64,000 bases of DNA from the NCBI GenBank assembly GCA_937775295.1, contig CALKBZ010000034.1, positions 1 to 64,000 on the forward strand, written 5' to 3'. Both the position numbers and the translations under genes were made by a program. Within the stretch, counting starts at the first letter, position 1; every line of letters starts with the position of its first letter. Below are positions 37,089-46,045 of the stretch, piece by piece. A model generated the notes under the pieces. That model ran no database searches. It was not told where the DNA came from and worked only from the letters and a program-made list of their open reading frames with translations. Source of the stretch: an uncultured Opitutales bacterium (lineage in GTDB: Bacteria; Verrucomicrobiota; Verrucomicrobiia; Opitutales; Coraliomargaritaceae).

Positions 37089-38543
37089 ATGTCGAATGCA
37101 TCACACCCCAAGAATTGGCCTGAAGCGGCGCGCAACTTGCATGCCGAATTGAGCGCGTGCTCGTTGCATGCGAATGTGCGTGAGTTGCTTGCGGACGATT
37201 CGTGTCAGCGTGTGTTGGTGGCTTGTTCGGGCGGTGCGGACTCTATCTTTATGTTCTGTCAGTTGTGGGCGCAGGCCGACGCCTTGGGGATCGAATTGGT
37301 GGTCGCACATTACAATCACCGTTGGCGAGGCGAGGAGTCGCAGCTAGATGCAAAGTTTGTGCAAGAATTGGCGCAGCAGTTGAGTTGTCCATTTGTGACC
37401 GCGGCTCGGCCGGAAAATGAGGCGGCGTTTACGGAGACGACTGCGCGTGCGTTGCGATTGGACTTTTTACGTGGAGCAGCGCAGGAGCACAGCTGCCAGT
37501 TTATCGCGTTTGGGCATCAGCAGGATGATGTTTTAGAGACACAGTTGCAGCGCCTGGCGCGCGGCAGTGGCTCGGATGGTTTGGCGGCGCCGCGACCGGT
37601 TCATTTTTTTGAGGCCTATCCGACACATATTCGGCCGGTGTTGCATTTGGGTGCGGGGGCGATTCGTATGGCGTTGAATACTTGCGAGATTCCTTGGCGT
37701 GAAGACATTTCCAACCAAGATCTTGGGATTTCGCGCAATGCGCTGCGTCACAATGTAATTCCTATTTTGAGCGAGGCGTTGGCGCGGAATGCTTCGGCGG
37801 GCGCAGCTCGTTCCCGATTTTTATTAGAAGAAGAAGCGGACGCGCTGGATGGTTTGGCGCGGCTGACTTTGCCTGAAGCGTTTAGTGGTAGTATCACGCT
37901 GGATCGCGCTGCGCTGCGCTCGGCTCCGTGGGCACTTACGCGGCGGGCCTTGTCGGCATGGCTGAGTGCGCATGATCTAATTCAATCGATGAGCGCACCG
38001 GCGATGGATTTATTGATGGCCGCGGTCTATGCGCTGAAGCGGAAGAATCGTCTAAGTGCGGGCGGTTTTTATATTGAGCTCGATGAAGCGACGGTGCGGT
38101 TGGTGTCAGCGCAAGTTTCGGGGCAATTTCTGGTTTCTGGATCGATCGAAGCGGGCGAGTCGATCATGCTATCGACGGGTGCTTTGCTGGAGACTGAGTT
38201 CGTGGAATTGGACGATGCGTTACGCAGCATGATTATGCAGGGCGGGGTGAATGCCGACCTGGAGTCCTACGTTGCGGTGGTAGCAGAGGAGGCTCTCGAT
38301 GTGCGGGGTTGGTTGCCCGGAGACCGCTTTCGACCGATCGGTGCGCCGGGCACGAAGAAACTGAAAGACTGGTTTATAGATCGGCACATTCCGGCGAGGG
38401 AACGAAAGTTGCTGCCGCTTGTCGTATCACAATCAGGAGAAATTATTTGGGTGCCAGGCTTGCCGCCTGCAGAGAGCATGAAAATCGGAACCACAACGAA
38501 GTGGGCTCTTAGATTGACTTACGAACGAAGAGACCCAATTTGA
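37089..38543 (+). CDS. tilS: tRNA(Ile)-lysidine synthase
   Basis: Converts C34 of tRNA-Ile(CAU) to lysidine with ATP. The PP-loop VLVACSGGADSIFMF lies near residue 42, and AHYNHRWRGEESQLDAKFV, AFGHQQDDVLETQLQRLARGSG and ISRNALRHNVIPIL follow. The C-terminal TilS domain has RGWLPGDRFRPIGAPGTKKLKDW. Length 484. Its stop overlaps a possible TTG start of ftsH, an arrangement (tilS-ftsH) widely conserved in bacteria. Confidence 0.95.
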   Translation: MSNASHPKNWPEAARNLHAELSACSLHANVRELLADDSCQRVLVACSGGADSIFMFCQLWAQADALGIELVVAHYNHRWRGEESQLDAKFVQELAQQLSCPFVTAARPENEAAFTETTARALRLDFLRGAAQEHSCQFIAFGHQQDDVLETQLQRLARGSGSDGLAAPRPVHFFEAYPTHIRPVLHLGAGAIRMALNTCEIPWREDISNQDLGISRNALRHNVIPILSEALARNASAGAARSRFLLEEEADALDGLARLTLPEAFSGSITLDRAALRSAPWALTRRALSAWLSAHDLIQSMSAPAMDLLMAAVYALKRKNRLSAGGFYIELDEATVRLVSAQVSGQFLVSGSIEAGESIMLSTGALLETEFVELDDALRSMIMQGGVNADLESYVAVVAEEALDVRGWLPGDRFRPIGAPGTKKLKDWFIDRHIPARERKLLPLVVSQSGEIIWVPGLPPAESMKIGTTTKWALRLTYERRDPI

Positions 38544-38551
38544 CTCGCAAA

Positions 38552-40600
38552 ATGTCTTCACAGCAAAATCCACAACAGAAAGAGCCCGCGAATAACGGCC
38601 AACCAGAGCGCTTTAACCCTAAAGTACTTTTGATTTTTTTGGTCATTATCTCGGCTATCATCGGACTCTGGTTCACGCAACCGGGTGCCGGTTCGAACCT
38701 TGAGCGCCTGACTATCAGCGAATTGGTGCAAGCCGTGAAAGATGGACAGATCGAGCAGGGCGATGGTGTCATGAAACCCGACCCTTCGCTTGGCGAAGCT
38801 GGCTATATCATTGCCGGTAAGATGCTCAATCCGAATTATGATGCGAATCTTTCGGATGCGAGTGTGCCGGTAAAGGTGCAGTTTTCTGCTGAGGGCCGAT
38901 TACTGGAGAAAGATTTCGATCTTGTGCGCGCAGTGCTCAAGGAAAGCCGTCGCAGCACCGCGTTTCAAGATATCTTGATTAGTTTCCTGCCGTTTCTGCT
39001 GATTATTGGCCTACTTTATTTCCTCTTCGTGCGCCAATTGAAGAGCGCCGGGAAGGGCGCGATGAGTTTTGGTAAGAGTAAAGCCAAGATGCTGACGCGC
39101 GATAAAGACGCGCTGACTTTTAAGGATGTCGCGGGTTGCGACGAAGCGAAGGAAGAGGTCAGCGAGGTCGTTGACTTCCTCAAAGACCCGAAGAAATTCC
39201 AACGCATCGGTGGTCGCATTCCTAAGGGTGTGCTGATGATGGGCCCTCCTGGTACTGGTAAGACATTGCTCGCAAGGGCGGTGGCCGGTGAGGCTGAAGT
39301 GCCGTTCTTCTCGATCAGTGGTTCGGATTTCGTCGAAATGTTTGTCGGTGTCGGTGCGGCACGTGTGCGTGACATGTTTGAGCAAGGCCGTAAGAATGCG
39401 CCTTGTATCGTATTTATCGATGAGATCGATGCCGTGGGTCGCCAACGTGGCGCAGGTGTCGGCGGTGGCAATGACGAGCGTGAGCAGACTTTGAATTCCC
39501 TCCTCGTTGAGATGGATGGTTTCGATGGCCACGAAGGTGTGATCATCATCGCCGCGACCAATCGTCCGGATGTGCTCGACTCGGCGTTGCTACGGCCAGG
39601 TCGTTTTGACCGCCAAGTCACGATTGATTTGCCCGATCTCAATGGTCGCCGCGAAATTCTCATGGTGCATGCCAAAAAGTTCGCGCTTTCTGAAGAGGTG
39701 AACCTCGAGCACGTTGCGCGTAACACGCCAGGCTTCTCTGGTGCGGACCTTGCCAACCTTCTCAATGAAGGTGCTTTGACCGCGGCACGCTATAATAAAG
39801 ATGCTGTGGAAATGAACGATATCGACGAAGCGCGTGATAAGATATCCTTCGGTCGTGAACGACGTAAGTTGATGGATGACGAGGATCGCAAGATCACTGC
39901 TTACCACGAAGCCGGGCATGCTTTGATTCAAGCGGTGGTGGATGATGGGCATTTGCCCGTGCATAAAGTAACGATTATACCGCGTGGTCAGAGCCTTGGC
40001 TCCACTATGTTTATGCCGAAGAAGGATTTGCTGAATTACTCCAAGCGGCGTCTATTGAATCAGATTTGCACTGGCATGGGCGGGCGTTCGGCGGAGGAAA
40101 TTGTGATGGGCGACATCACCAGTGGCGCGTCCGGCGATATCCGCATGGTCACTTCGACTGCGCGTCACATGGTGTGCGATTGGGGGATGACTGACCTTGG
40201 CCCGGTCGCTTACGGTGAAAGCCAGAATCATGCCTACATGGGCACGATGGGGGCTGGCTCGAATAACTTTAGTGAAGAGACTGCACAAAAGATTGATAAG
40301 AAAATCTACGACATTGTACAGCAGCAGTACTTGCGTTCGCTCGACATTTTGAATGAACACCGTGCCGCGCTTGATACCATGGCAGAGGCTTTGCTGGAGC
40401 ACGAAACGATTGACGGCGTTCACGTTCAAGAGATTCTTGATCATGGTGAGATGCGCTCGCCGATCATTAAGCGAGCAATCATCGAGCCCGAGGCAGAGCC
40501 TGAAGAAGAATCTGATGACAAGGTCGCGAAGGAGTCGAGTGAAGATGTCGGACAGGGCGACCTTGCTGGCGGAGAAGCCGCTACACCATCGCCTGCTTAA
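38552..40600 (+). CDS. ftsH: ATP-dependent membrane zinc protease FtsH
   Basis: A membrane-bound AAA+ protease for quality control of membrane and regulatory proteins. There are two transmembrane segments ([17 protein letters not shown] near residue 25 and [16 protein letters not shown] near 148) with a periplasmic loop between. Walker [19 protein letters not shown] is near 231, Walker [17 protein letters not shown] follows, then the [23 protein letters not shown]. The zinc site HEAGH is near 452 ([13 protein letters not shown]). A Glu-rich tail ends the protein. ATG 38552 is used, though a TTG four codons upstream overlaps the tilS stop. Followed by a terminator. Confidence 0.96.
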   Translation: MSSQQNPQQKEPANNGQPERFNPKVLLIFLVIISAIIGLWFTQPGAGSNLERLTISELVQAVKDGQIEQGDGVMKPDPSLGEAGYIIAGKMLNPNYDANLSDASVPVKVQFSAEGRLLEKDFDLVRAVLKESRRSTAFQDILISFLPFLLIIGLLYFLFVRQLKSAGKGAMSFGKSKAKMLTRDKDALTFKDVAGCDEAKEEVSEVVDFLKDPKKFQRIGGRIPKGVLMMGPPGTGKTLLARAVAGEAEVPFFSISGSDFVEMFVGVGAARVRDMFEQGRKNAPCIVFIDEIDAVGRQRGAGVGGGNDEREQTLNSLLVEMDGFDGHEGVIIIAATNRPDVLDSALLRPGRFDRQVTIDLPDLNGRREILMVHAKKFALSEEVNLEHVARNTPGFSGADLANLLNEGALTAARYNKDAVEMNDIDEARDKISFGRERRKLMDDEDRKITAYHEAGHALIQAVVDDGHLPVHKVTIIPRGQSLGSTMFMPKKDLLNYSKRRLLNQICTGMGGRSAEEIVMGDITSGASGDIRMVTSTARHMVCDWGMTDLGPVAYGESQNHAYMGTMGAGSNNFSEETAQKIDKKIYDIVQQQYLRSLDILNEHRAALDTMAEALLEHETIDGVHVQEILDHGEMRSPIIKRAIIEPEAEPEEESDDKVAKESSEDVGQGDLAGGEAATPSPA

Positions 40601-40621
40601 CGTGTTTTAGATACATTTTTC

Positions 40622-40659
40622 AAAAGGCTACTTTCTGTTTTAGGGGGTAGCCTTTTTTT
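40622..40659 (+). terminator. Intrinsic terminator of ftsH
   Basis: Stem AAGGCTAC/GTAGCCTT (40624-40631 and 40647-40654) followed by a T7 run. Confidence 0.88.
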
Positions 40660-40668
40660 GTGGTAGAG

Positions 40669-40798
40669 TGTGATACAGGCTTTCTTGCCTGTGGTGTAGG
40701 ATCTCTATCTATTTAGAATCGATAGCTGGCGTCACCGAAGTGCGGAGATGGCGAAGTGATGACTGTACGGGCGGGACAGACGGGAGTGTCTGTATCAC
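40669..40798. repeat. 130-bp inverted-repeat element, family 2
   Basis: The left arm gtgatacaggctttcttgcctgt (from 40670) and the right arm gggacagacgggagtgtctgtatcac (to 40798) are imperfect inverted copies. The short hairpin at 22930-22985 belongs to the same family. The element sits between the ftsH terminator and the RNase H stop, which lies inside the right arm. It is MITE-like in layout, with no coding capacity and no clear target duplication. Confidence 0.6.
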
Positions 40799-41277
40799 TT
40801 TCCAGCCTGTCGCGCTTTGCGTGAGGCCTTATCCACGAGAGCGAAGAGCTGGTCGATCTGATTTCGTTTTCGAGTGGCCTGATGCCCCTTTACTTTGACT
40901 AGTTCGAAGTTTAACGGATCGGTGCTGCGGAAGTAGGCTTGGTAGAGATCGGTGTTACGCAGCGGTAGGCCTCGCTTCGAATGGTAGTCGTGCGCTTCGA
41001 AGCGTGTCCGTCGCGCCGCCAGATTGATGATGTTTTGCGAGTCGGTATAGATGGTAAGATAATTGCAGTCTTTGGGCAGTTCGTGCAGCGCCCAGAGTAG
41101 GGTCTGTAGCTCCAGCTTAGTCGAAGACGTGTCGACGAATTGCTGAACCTTAATACGCGTGCGTAAAATCTCCAAGGAAAGTGCTTGCTCCTCTGTTCTG
41201 ATCAAGAGCGATGCGCCAGTACCCGTCTTGGTCTGGGTATGTACGCTGCCGTCGGTGAGTAGGATGTAGTCACTCAT
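40795..41277 (-). CDS. RNase H-like protein
   Basis: A 160-residue RNase H-fold protein. The four acidic positions are recognisable: LLTDGSV (Asp), SSTKLELQTLLWAL (Glu), YLTIYTDSQNIINLAA (Asp) and VKGHQATRKRNQIDQLFALVD, with the Asp/His loop of the C-terminal helix. It is probably a nuclease for RNA in RNA-DNA hybrids, but divergence from E. coli RnhA leaves the substrate open. ATG 41277 is preferred over one 12 codons upstream. The stop lies in a repeat arm. Confidence 0.8.
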   Translation of the reverse strand: MSDYILLTDGSVHTQTKTGTGASLLIRTEEQALSLEILRTRIKVQQFVDTSSTKLELQTLLWALHELPKDCNYLTIYTDSQNIINLAARRTRFEAHDYHSKRGLPLRNTDLYQAYFRSTDPLNFELVKVKGHQATRKRNQIDQLFALVDKASRKARQAGK

Positions 41278-41346
41278 TTCGGTGGTTGTTGGCGAGTGAA
41301 CATAAAATGCCAATTTAGTCAGTTGACTACGAGTTGATGAGGATGG

Positions 41347-43749
41347 CTACTGCCTGCTGACAAGCACGCGGGCAAATTTGTTCGTCCCTGCGCTACCTGT
41401 CAAATTAAGACTGATCTTCTGAGTTTGGCTATCGACTGTGGTGTGTGTGACGCTGACGCCTGTTTTTGTGTAGAAATTACCACTACTCTGACTCACTGCG
41501 ACGGTCTCCCACGTTTCCAATCGGTCAGAGACCTGTATGCGGATCACAATGTCAGCTTGTGCTGGGTTGCGGTAAAAGTTGAGTTCGCGGGTTGAAGGCA
41601 ATATGAGGATCTGCCCCCGCGAGAGCCCTCCCAAGTTGTAGCCAAGGATTCCGTAGTCCAATAAGTCAACAGTTCCGTTGCCGTCTTCGTCGGTGGTACC
41701 GTCGGCAGATGCAGAATTGGAATTGGCCCAGATGGCGTAATTGCTGTCGTCACTGAATTCGAGTGTATCAACCCAGGCGGCATCTTGCCCCCTGGAGTAG
41801 GACCCATCTTTTACGTAGCGCCATTCAAAGGTGTGCGTTGAGCCTGAGAGTGCCGTGTTTAAGTATTGGGCCCAACCTGTCTAGCCGCTCCACTCTGCTT
41901 CTAGGACGTCGTCGATCCTGAATTGAAGAAAGTTAAAGTCTTCTTCCGAGCTGACCTTATAGCGGAAGCTGATACTAGTTGTTTGTTGGGTGATTGCGAA
42001 TATTGAGGATTCGTCATCTGCAATGATTCCGCTTTGTAATGCATCAACACCATCGTATGATACGGCTGATTGAATAAACCAAGGAGAGTTGCCAGAATCT
42101 GTTAGTGACACACCGAAATTGTCCAAGGCTGCGGCTCGCGAGAGCGGGGCTGGGGTGAGGATCAAATTGTAGTCTCCGAGACTACCGTAGTCGGTCCATC
42201 CTGTTGGCGGATTGGATGCTGGTGATCCGGCGCCATCTCCTTCGATCCAAACTTCGTAAGTTCCCGCCTGTAAGAGTAAGTCTGTCGCGGCTCCTTTGGT
42301 TTCGTCGCTGTTGTAATCGGTCAATAGCGTGTTGCTTGAATCGTAGATGCGCATCCTTACATCGCGGTTGGTCGAAAAAGTGTCGCCTTTACTTTCGAAT
42401 CTGAGCGATCCGAGGTCGGTGAAGTTAATCGTGAAGACGTCAATATCGTTGTGCTGACTGATGACGCCACCGAGTGTGATCATTTGTTGGCCTAGGGTCA
42501 CAGGATGCGCTGTCGCTGAGCTGTTTCCGTAGTCGTCGCTTGTCAAGGAAATGCCGCTCTCGGAGATGATGACCAGATCACCCTCAGTTTGGTTGGCGTT
42601 ATAATATTCACCTTTACTCCATTGCGAGATCGTTGGTGAGTCGGCGGAGCCCATGATGGGCACCCAAAACTCTTTGCCAGCACTGTGGCCTTCGTAGTAT
42701 TCCTCACTACCATCGGAGCCTTCATAGCCATCATGTTCGAGGTTGAGGGTGTGTCCAACCTCATGAGAGATGGTGTCGGCTGCACTGATCACATTGATTA
42801 ATGTTGAAATTCCAACAGACCAAATCGTCGACAAAAGAATCCATAAATGCGACACCGCCAGAACCGGGTGATGCATCGTCTGTCGGGGTGAATATGGCCA
42901 TGACTCTTTTATCGCTGTCAGTATTATCAAATACCGAACGGACATTGGTGACGTTGACGTCGAAGGGGGCAAAGTCTTCGGCTATCATTTCTAGGATGCG
43001 TGCAATTTGGAGAGACGATAGATCAGCAGGCGCGGCAATGATTTCATCTGCGCTCCAGTCTGGTTGGTTGACCATTTCGCCATCGAAATCGCAGTAGATC
43101 ACTGTTGGAGCTCCTGGACGGCTTTGAAATGCAGTAGTTGTTTGAGTGCTTGATACTGCGCTGTGGGAGATGAATGTAGGGGGTTGGGATTTTCTGGGAA
43201 ACGCATTCTCAGCGACTACAGGGTAACTTGCAGTTGAGCTTGCGCAGCGATGTTCGCCAACAGTTGTTTCTAGAAGTTGCCAGCCCGAGCCGTCATTTTC
43301 GAGATGGTGTGCAATGCGCTGTTTGTTCAAAAAGATGCGAGCAACTTGGCGAATGTTTTTTTTTTTAATGCGACTCGTCCTCGCGGTAAATCGAGTGTGA
43401 CACCAAATGAAATGCTTTGGTCAGTATGATTGAGTGAATCAACGATGCCGCCGATGCGGTACCCCTTGCCTATGTTCCATGTGAACTGATCCCCTATGCG
43501 TACCGATTCCCAGTCGATTGATTTGGTGGGGGTGAGCTGGAAAAGTGTTCCGTCTTCTGTGTTTTCGAGCACTTGCAGCTGTTTTGTGCTGTAGCTTGTC
43601 TCAATCAGCGGAAATGAGGAATTGCTTGGCTTAACCTCAACTTTGGCTCGTGCCTGTGGTCTTTTGATGGTGGTGCTGTGTTGGGCGTTGGGCGTTGGGC
43701 TTGGCGATGTGATGCCGTAGTGCAGAGCTCGGAGCCAAATAGAGTCCAC
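41347..43749 (-). pseudogene. Large secreted metzincin-type metalloprotease, multiply broken
   Basis: Adjacent pieces in different frames make one protein of about 800 residues. The N-terminal part ends at a T11 run (43356-43366 on plus). The sequence resumes in another frame (RQVARIFLNKQRIAHHLEND), shifts again near 42790-42815, and continues through the zinc site SHEVGHTLNLEHDGYEG. A PPC-like beta domain follows. An in-frame TAG (41881-41883, within EAEWSG*TGWAQY) precedes a KDGSYSRGQDAAWVD beta module, a calcium-loop-like DEDGNGTVDLLDYG and a C-terminal sorting-like stretch. A signal-like hydrophobic segment (VPILLILLVTVAVSGLYLA) lies upstream (about 43725-43785) in yet another frame, offset across a GCCCAAC triplicate repeat. 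Confidence 0.8.
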
Positions 43750-43842
43750 TGACTGCTACGGTTACTAGCAGGATTAAGAGTATCGGGACTTTAAGATTCG
43801 GAAATACTCAATAAATATAAATAGAAGTCTGCCGTTTCCAAG

Positions 43843-43880
43843 TTGACATTCACCTGCCCTTACTTTGAGTATTCAAAGTA
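43843..43880 (+). promoter_or_regulatory. Promoter and palindromic operator of the Mn/Zn importer
   Basis: A consensus TTGACA (43843-43848) is followed, 18 bases on, by GAGTAT (43867-43872). An 8-4-8 palindrome TACTTTGA-GTAT-TCAAAGTA (43861-43880) covers that -10 region and reaches the A of the ATG. A repressor bound there would block transcription. A transcript from this promoter would have almost no leader. Binding by a DtxR/MntR-type protein is inference. Confidence 0.6.
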
Positions 43881-44893
43881 TGAAATTTGATAGACCTATT
43901 TTTGTTCTTTCGGGCCTTGCGATTGTTGCGGCATTTTTAACTGGCTGTGGCCGCTCAGAGACATCGCCGGATCCCGATTCAGCGAGCCATGTGAAAGAGC
44001 CCTATCAAGTGCTATGTACGGTCGGCATGATTACGGATATTGTGCGTAATATCGCGGGCGACTACGCGCAGGTCGAGGGGATCATTGGCGAAGGTGTGGA
44101 CCCACACCTTTACAAGCCGACTCGGAGTGATGTGGTGAATCTCAGTACTGCCGATGTGGTGTTTTATAATGGCCTGCTGCTTGAAGGTAAAATGACGGAT
44201 GTGCTCGTGCGGGTCGCAAGCACTGGTAAGCCGGTCAGGGCAGTGACTGAAGCGATCTTGGAGAATTCGGATTATTTGATGCAAAAAGAGGATGACTCTA
44301 CGTACACCGATCCGCACGTGTGGATGGATGTACGGGGCTGGATGCAAGCGGTGACCGTGGTGGCCGAGACGCTGTCGAGTTTCGATTCAGCGCATGCGGA
44401 TATTTATGCTGCCAATGCAACGGCTTACACAAAACAGTTGGAAGCGTTGGATGCGTATGCACAGGAGGCGATTGGATCGATTCCCGAATCGAAGCGTGTT
44501 TTGGTGACGGCGCACGATGCGTTTAATTATTTGGGCCGCGCTACGGGCCTCACTGTCCGAGGCATTCAAGGTGTGAGCACGGAGTCTGAAGCTGGAGTGC
44601 GGGATCTAGAGGACTTGGTCAACTTCATCGTAGAGCAGCAGATTCCAGCGGTTTTCGTCGAGACTTCGGTTGCCGATAAAAATGTCCGCGCCTTGGTGGA
44701 AGGTGCAAATGCACGCGGACATGGGGTGCGAATCGGTGGTGCGTTGTTCTCCGATGCGATGGGCCAAGTCGGCACTTACGAGGGGACCTACATCGGTATG
44801 ATCGATAGCAATATTACCACGATCACTCGCGCTCTGGGAGGCGAGGCTCCTGAGTTGGGCATGCAGGGCAAATTAACTGGAGTGGCGCACTAA
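43880..44893 (+). CDS. mntA: Mn/Zn ABC transporter, substrate-binding lipoprotein
   Basis: A 337-residue cluster A-I (TroA/ZnuA-type) metal-binding lipoprotein. The signal with lipobox LTGC gives Cys23 as the lipid anchor. Metal ligands expected for the family are present: His in GEGVDPHLYKPTRSD, His in YTDPHVWMDV, Glu in VFVETSVADKN and Asp near the end in GMIDSNITTI. It lacks the long His-rich loop typical of ZnuA, which favours manganese or iron. ATG 43880 follows directly on the palindrome. A TTG five codons earlier lies inside the palindrome and is rejected. Confidence 0.92.
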   Translation: MKFDRPIFVLSGLAIVAAFLTGCGRSETSPDPDSASHVKEPYQVLCTVGMITDIVRNIAGDYAQVEGIIGEGVDPHLYKPTRSDVVNLSTADVVFYNGLLLEGKMTDVLVRVASTGKPVRAVTEAILENSDYLMQKEDDSTYTDPHVWMDVRGWMQAVTVVAETLSSFDSAHADIYAANATAYTKQLEALDAYAQEAIGSIPESKRVLVTAHDAFNYLGRATGLTVRGIQGVSTESEAGVRDLEDLVNFIVEQQIPAVFVETSVADKNVRALVEGANARGHGVRIGGALFSDAMGQVGTYEGTYIGMIDSNITTITRALGGEAPELGMQGKLTGVAH

Positions 44894-45080
44894 TTATGCG
44901 GCTATATGCCGAGCGCAGCGACACTCAGCCAAAGGGCGAAGCCAAGGGCAGCAAGAATCATTAAATAAGTAAAATGGGTGCAATCACATCGATCATTTGA
45001 AAGGGTTCATTAAAAGCTCTACTTACTCTATATTATTTAAAACTTGTTGTGTCTATTCGCGGCAATAAAAATTAATTCTT

Positions 45081-45890
45081 ATGAACCCAGTGTCGAAACC
45101 AACCATACCGCTATTACCGAAGATCGCAGAGCAGAAATCGCTGCCGCTGGTGATCCGGGATTTGACGGTGGCATATCATCGCAAGCCTGTGGTGTGGGAC
45201 ATTGATTTAGATATTCCTACTGGAAAGCTGGTTAGTGTCGTTGGGCCGAACGGTGCGGGTAAGAGTACTTTGATTAAAGCGTGTCTCGATTTAATTCCGC
45301 GCACCTCGGGCGAGGTGTCGATCTTTGGCGAGTCGTATGGCAAGGCGCGCAAGCGCGTCGGTTATGTGCCGCAGCGTGAGAGTGTGGACTGGGATTTTCC
45401 GGTCAGTGCGCTTGATGTGGTGGCAATGGGGACTTACGGCAAGCTCGGTTGGTTTCGGCGGGTGGATAAGCGCTCAAAGGCATTGGCACTGCAAGCATTG
45501 GACCGTGTCGGGTTAGCGGACTATGCGCATCGTCAAATCAGCCAGCTTTCGGGCGGGCAGCAACAGCGTACTTTCCTTGCCCGTGCTTTGGTGCAGGATG
45601 CGGATATTTATTTTATGGATGAGCCGTTTGCCGCGGTCGATGCCGCGACTGAGCGAGCCATTGTTGAGCTGTTGAAGGAACTCCAGCAACGTGGAAAAAC
45701 CTGCTTGGTGGTGCACCACGATTTGGCCACGGTGCCTCAATATTTTGATTGGACGGTGTTGTTAAACATGCGCGTCGTCGCGTCGGGGCCAACCAAGGAT
45801 GTTTTTACTCAAGAGAATCTTCGTAAAACCTATGGTGGCAAACTCTCACTTTTGAGCGAAGCAGCCGAGAAGCTGGCGAAGTCCTTGTAG
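45081..45890 (+). CDS. mntB: Mn/Zn ABC transporter, ATP-binding protein
   Basis: A 269-residue ATPase subunit. Walker A is VGPNGAGKSTLIKACL, YVPQRESVDWDFPVSALDVV the Q-loop region with the family's typical VDWDFP, QLSGGQQQRTFLARAL the signature and DIYFMDEPFAAVD the Walker B. The switch His is in CLVVHHDLATV. It energises the two permeases downstream. It is separated from mntA by 187 bases, a wide gap for an operon. Confidence 0.95.
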   Translation: MNPVSKPTIPLLPKIAEQKSLPLVIRDLTVAYHRKPVVWDIDLDIPTGKLVSVVGPNGAGKSTLIKACLDLIPRTSGEVSIFGESYGKARKRVGYVPQRESVDWDFPVSALDVVAMGTYGKLGWFRRVDKRSKALALQALDRVGLADYAHRQISQLSGGQQQRTFLARALVQDADIYFMDEPFAAVDAATERAIVELLKELQQRGKTCLVVHHDLATVPQYFDWTVLLNMRVVASGPTKDVFTQENLRKTYGGKLSLLSEAAEKLAKSL

Positions 45891-45917
45891 GGCTATGATG
45901 GGCTATTTGATTTGTCC

Positions 45918-46002
45918 TGTGGAGGGAAACGCTCCGTCGTTTCTACCGATGCCTGTCGCAATTGCGCTGAACAACGCGGCAATGACGGAGCATTGCCCTC
46001 CA
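45918..46002. repeat. Solitary hairpin related to the 135-bp array
   Basis: tggagggaaacgctccgtcgttt (45919-45941) and its inverted partner aatgacggagcattgccctcca (45979-46001, with a few mismatches) form a hairpin with the same arm sequence as every unit of the array at 49.4-50.05 kb. The spacer between the arms differs. It lies between mntB and the permease-repressor gene. Confidence 0.8.
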
Positions 46003-46045
46003 TTTTTTCACGCCTCACCCCTCACTACCACTCTTTACTAATCGC

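Noticed and set aside
36080-41883. TAG recoding (amber readthrough) to explain two broken genes
   Set aside because: TAG ends many intact genes here (for example rlmF, lysS, the ATPase and mutM), and the affected genes also carry deletions or frameshifts, so decay is simpler.
43865-43879. TTG start for mntA five codons upstream
   Set aside because: It lies inside the operator palindrome. ATG 43880 directly precedes a normal lipoprotein signal.
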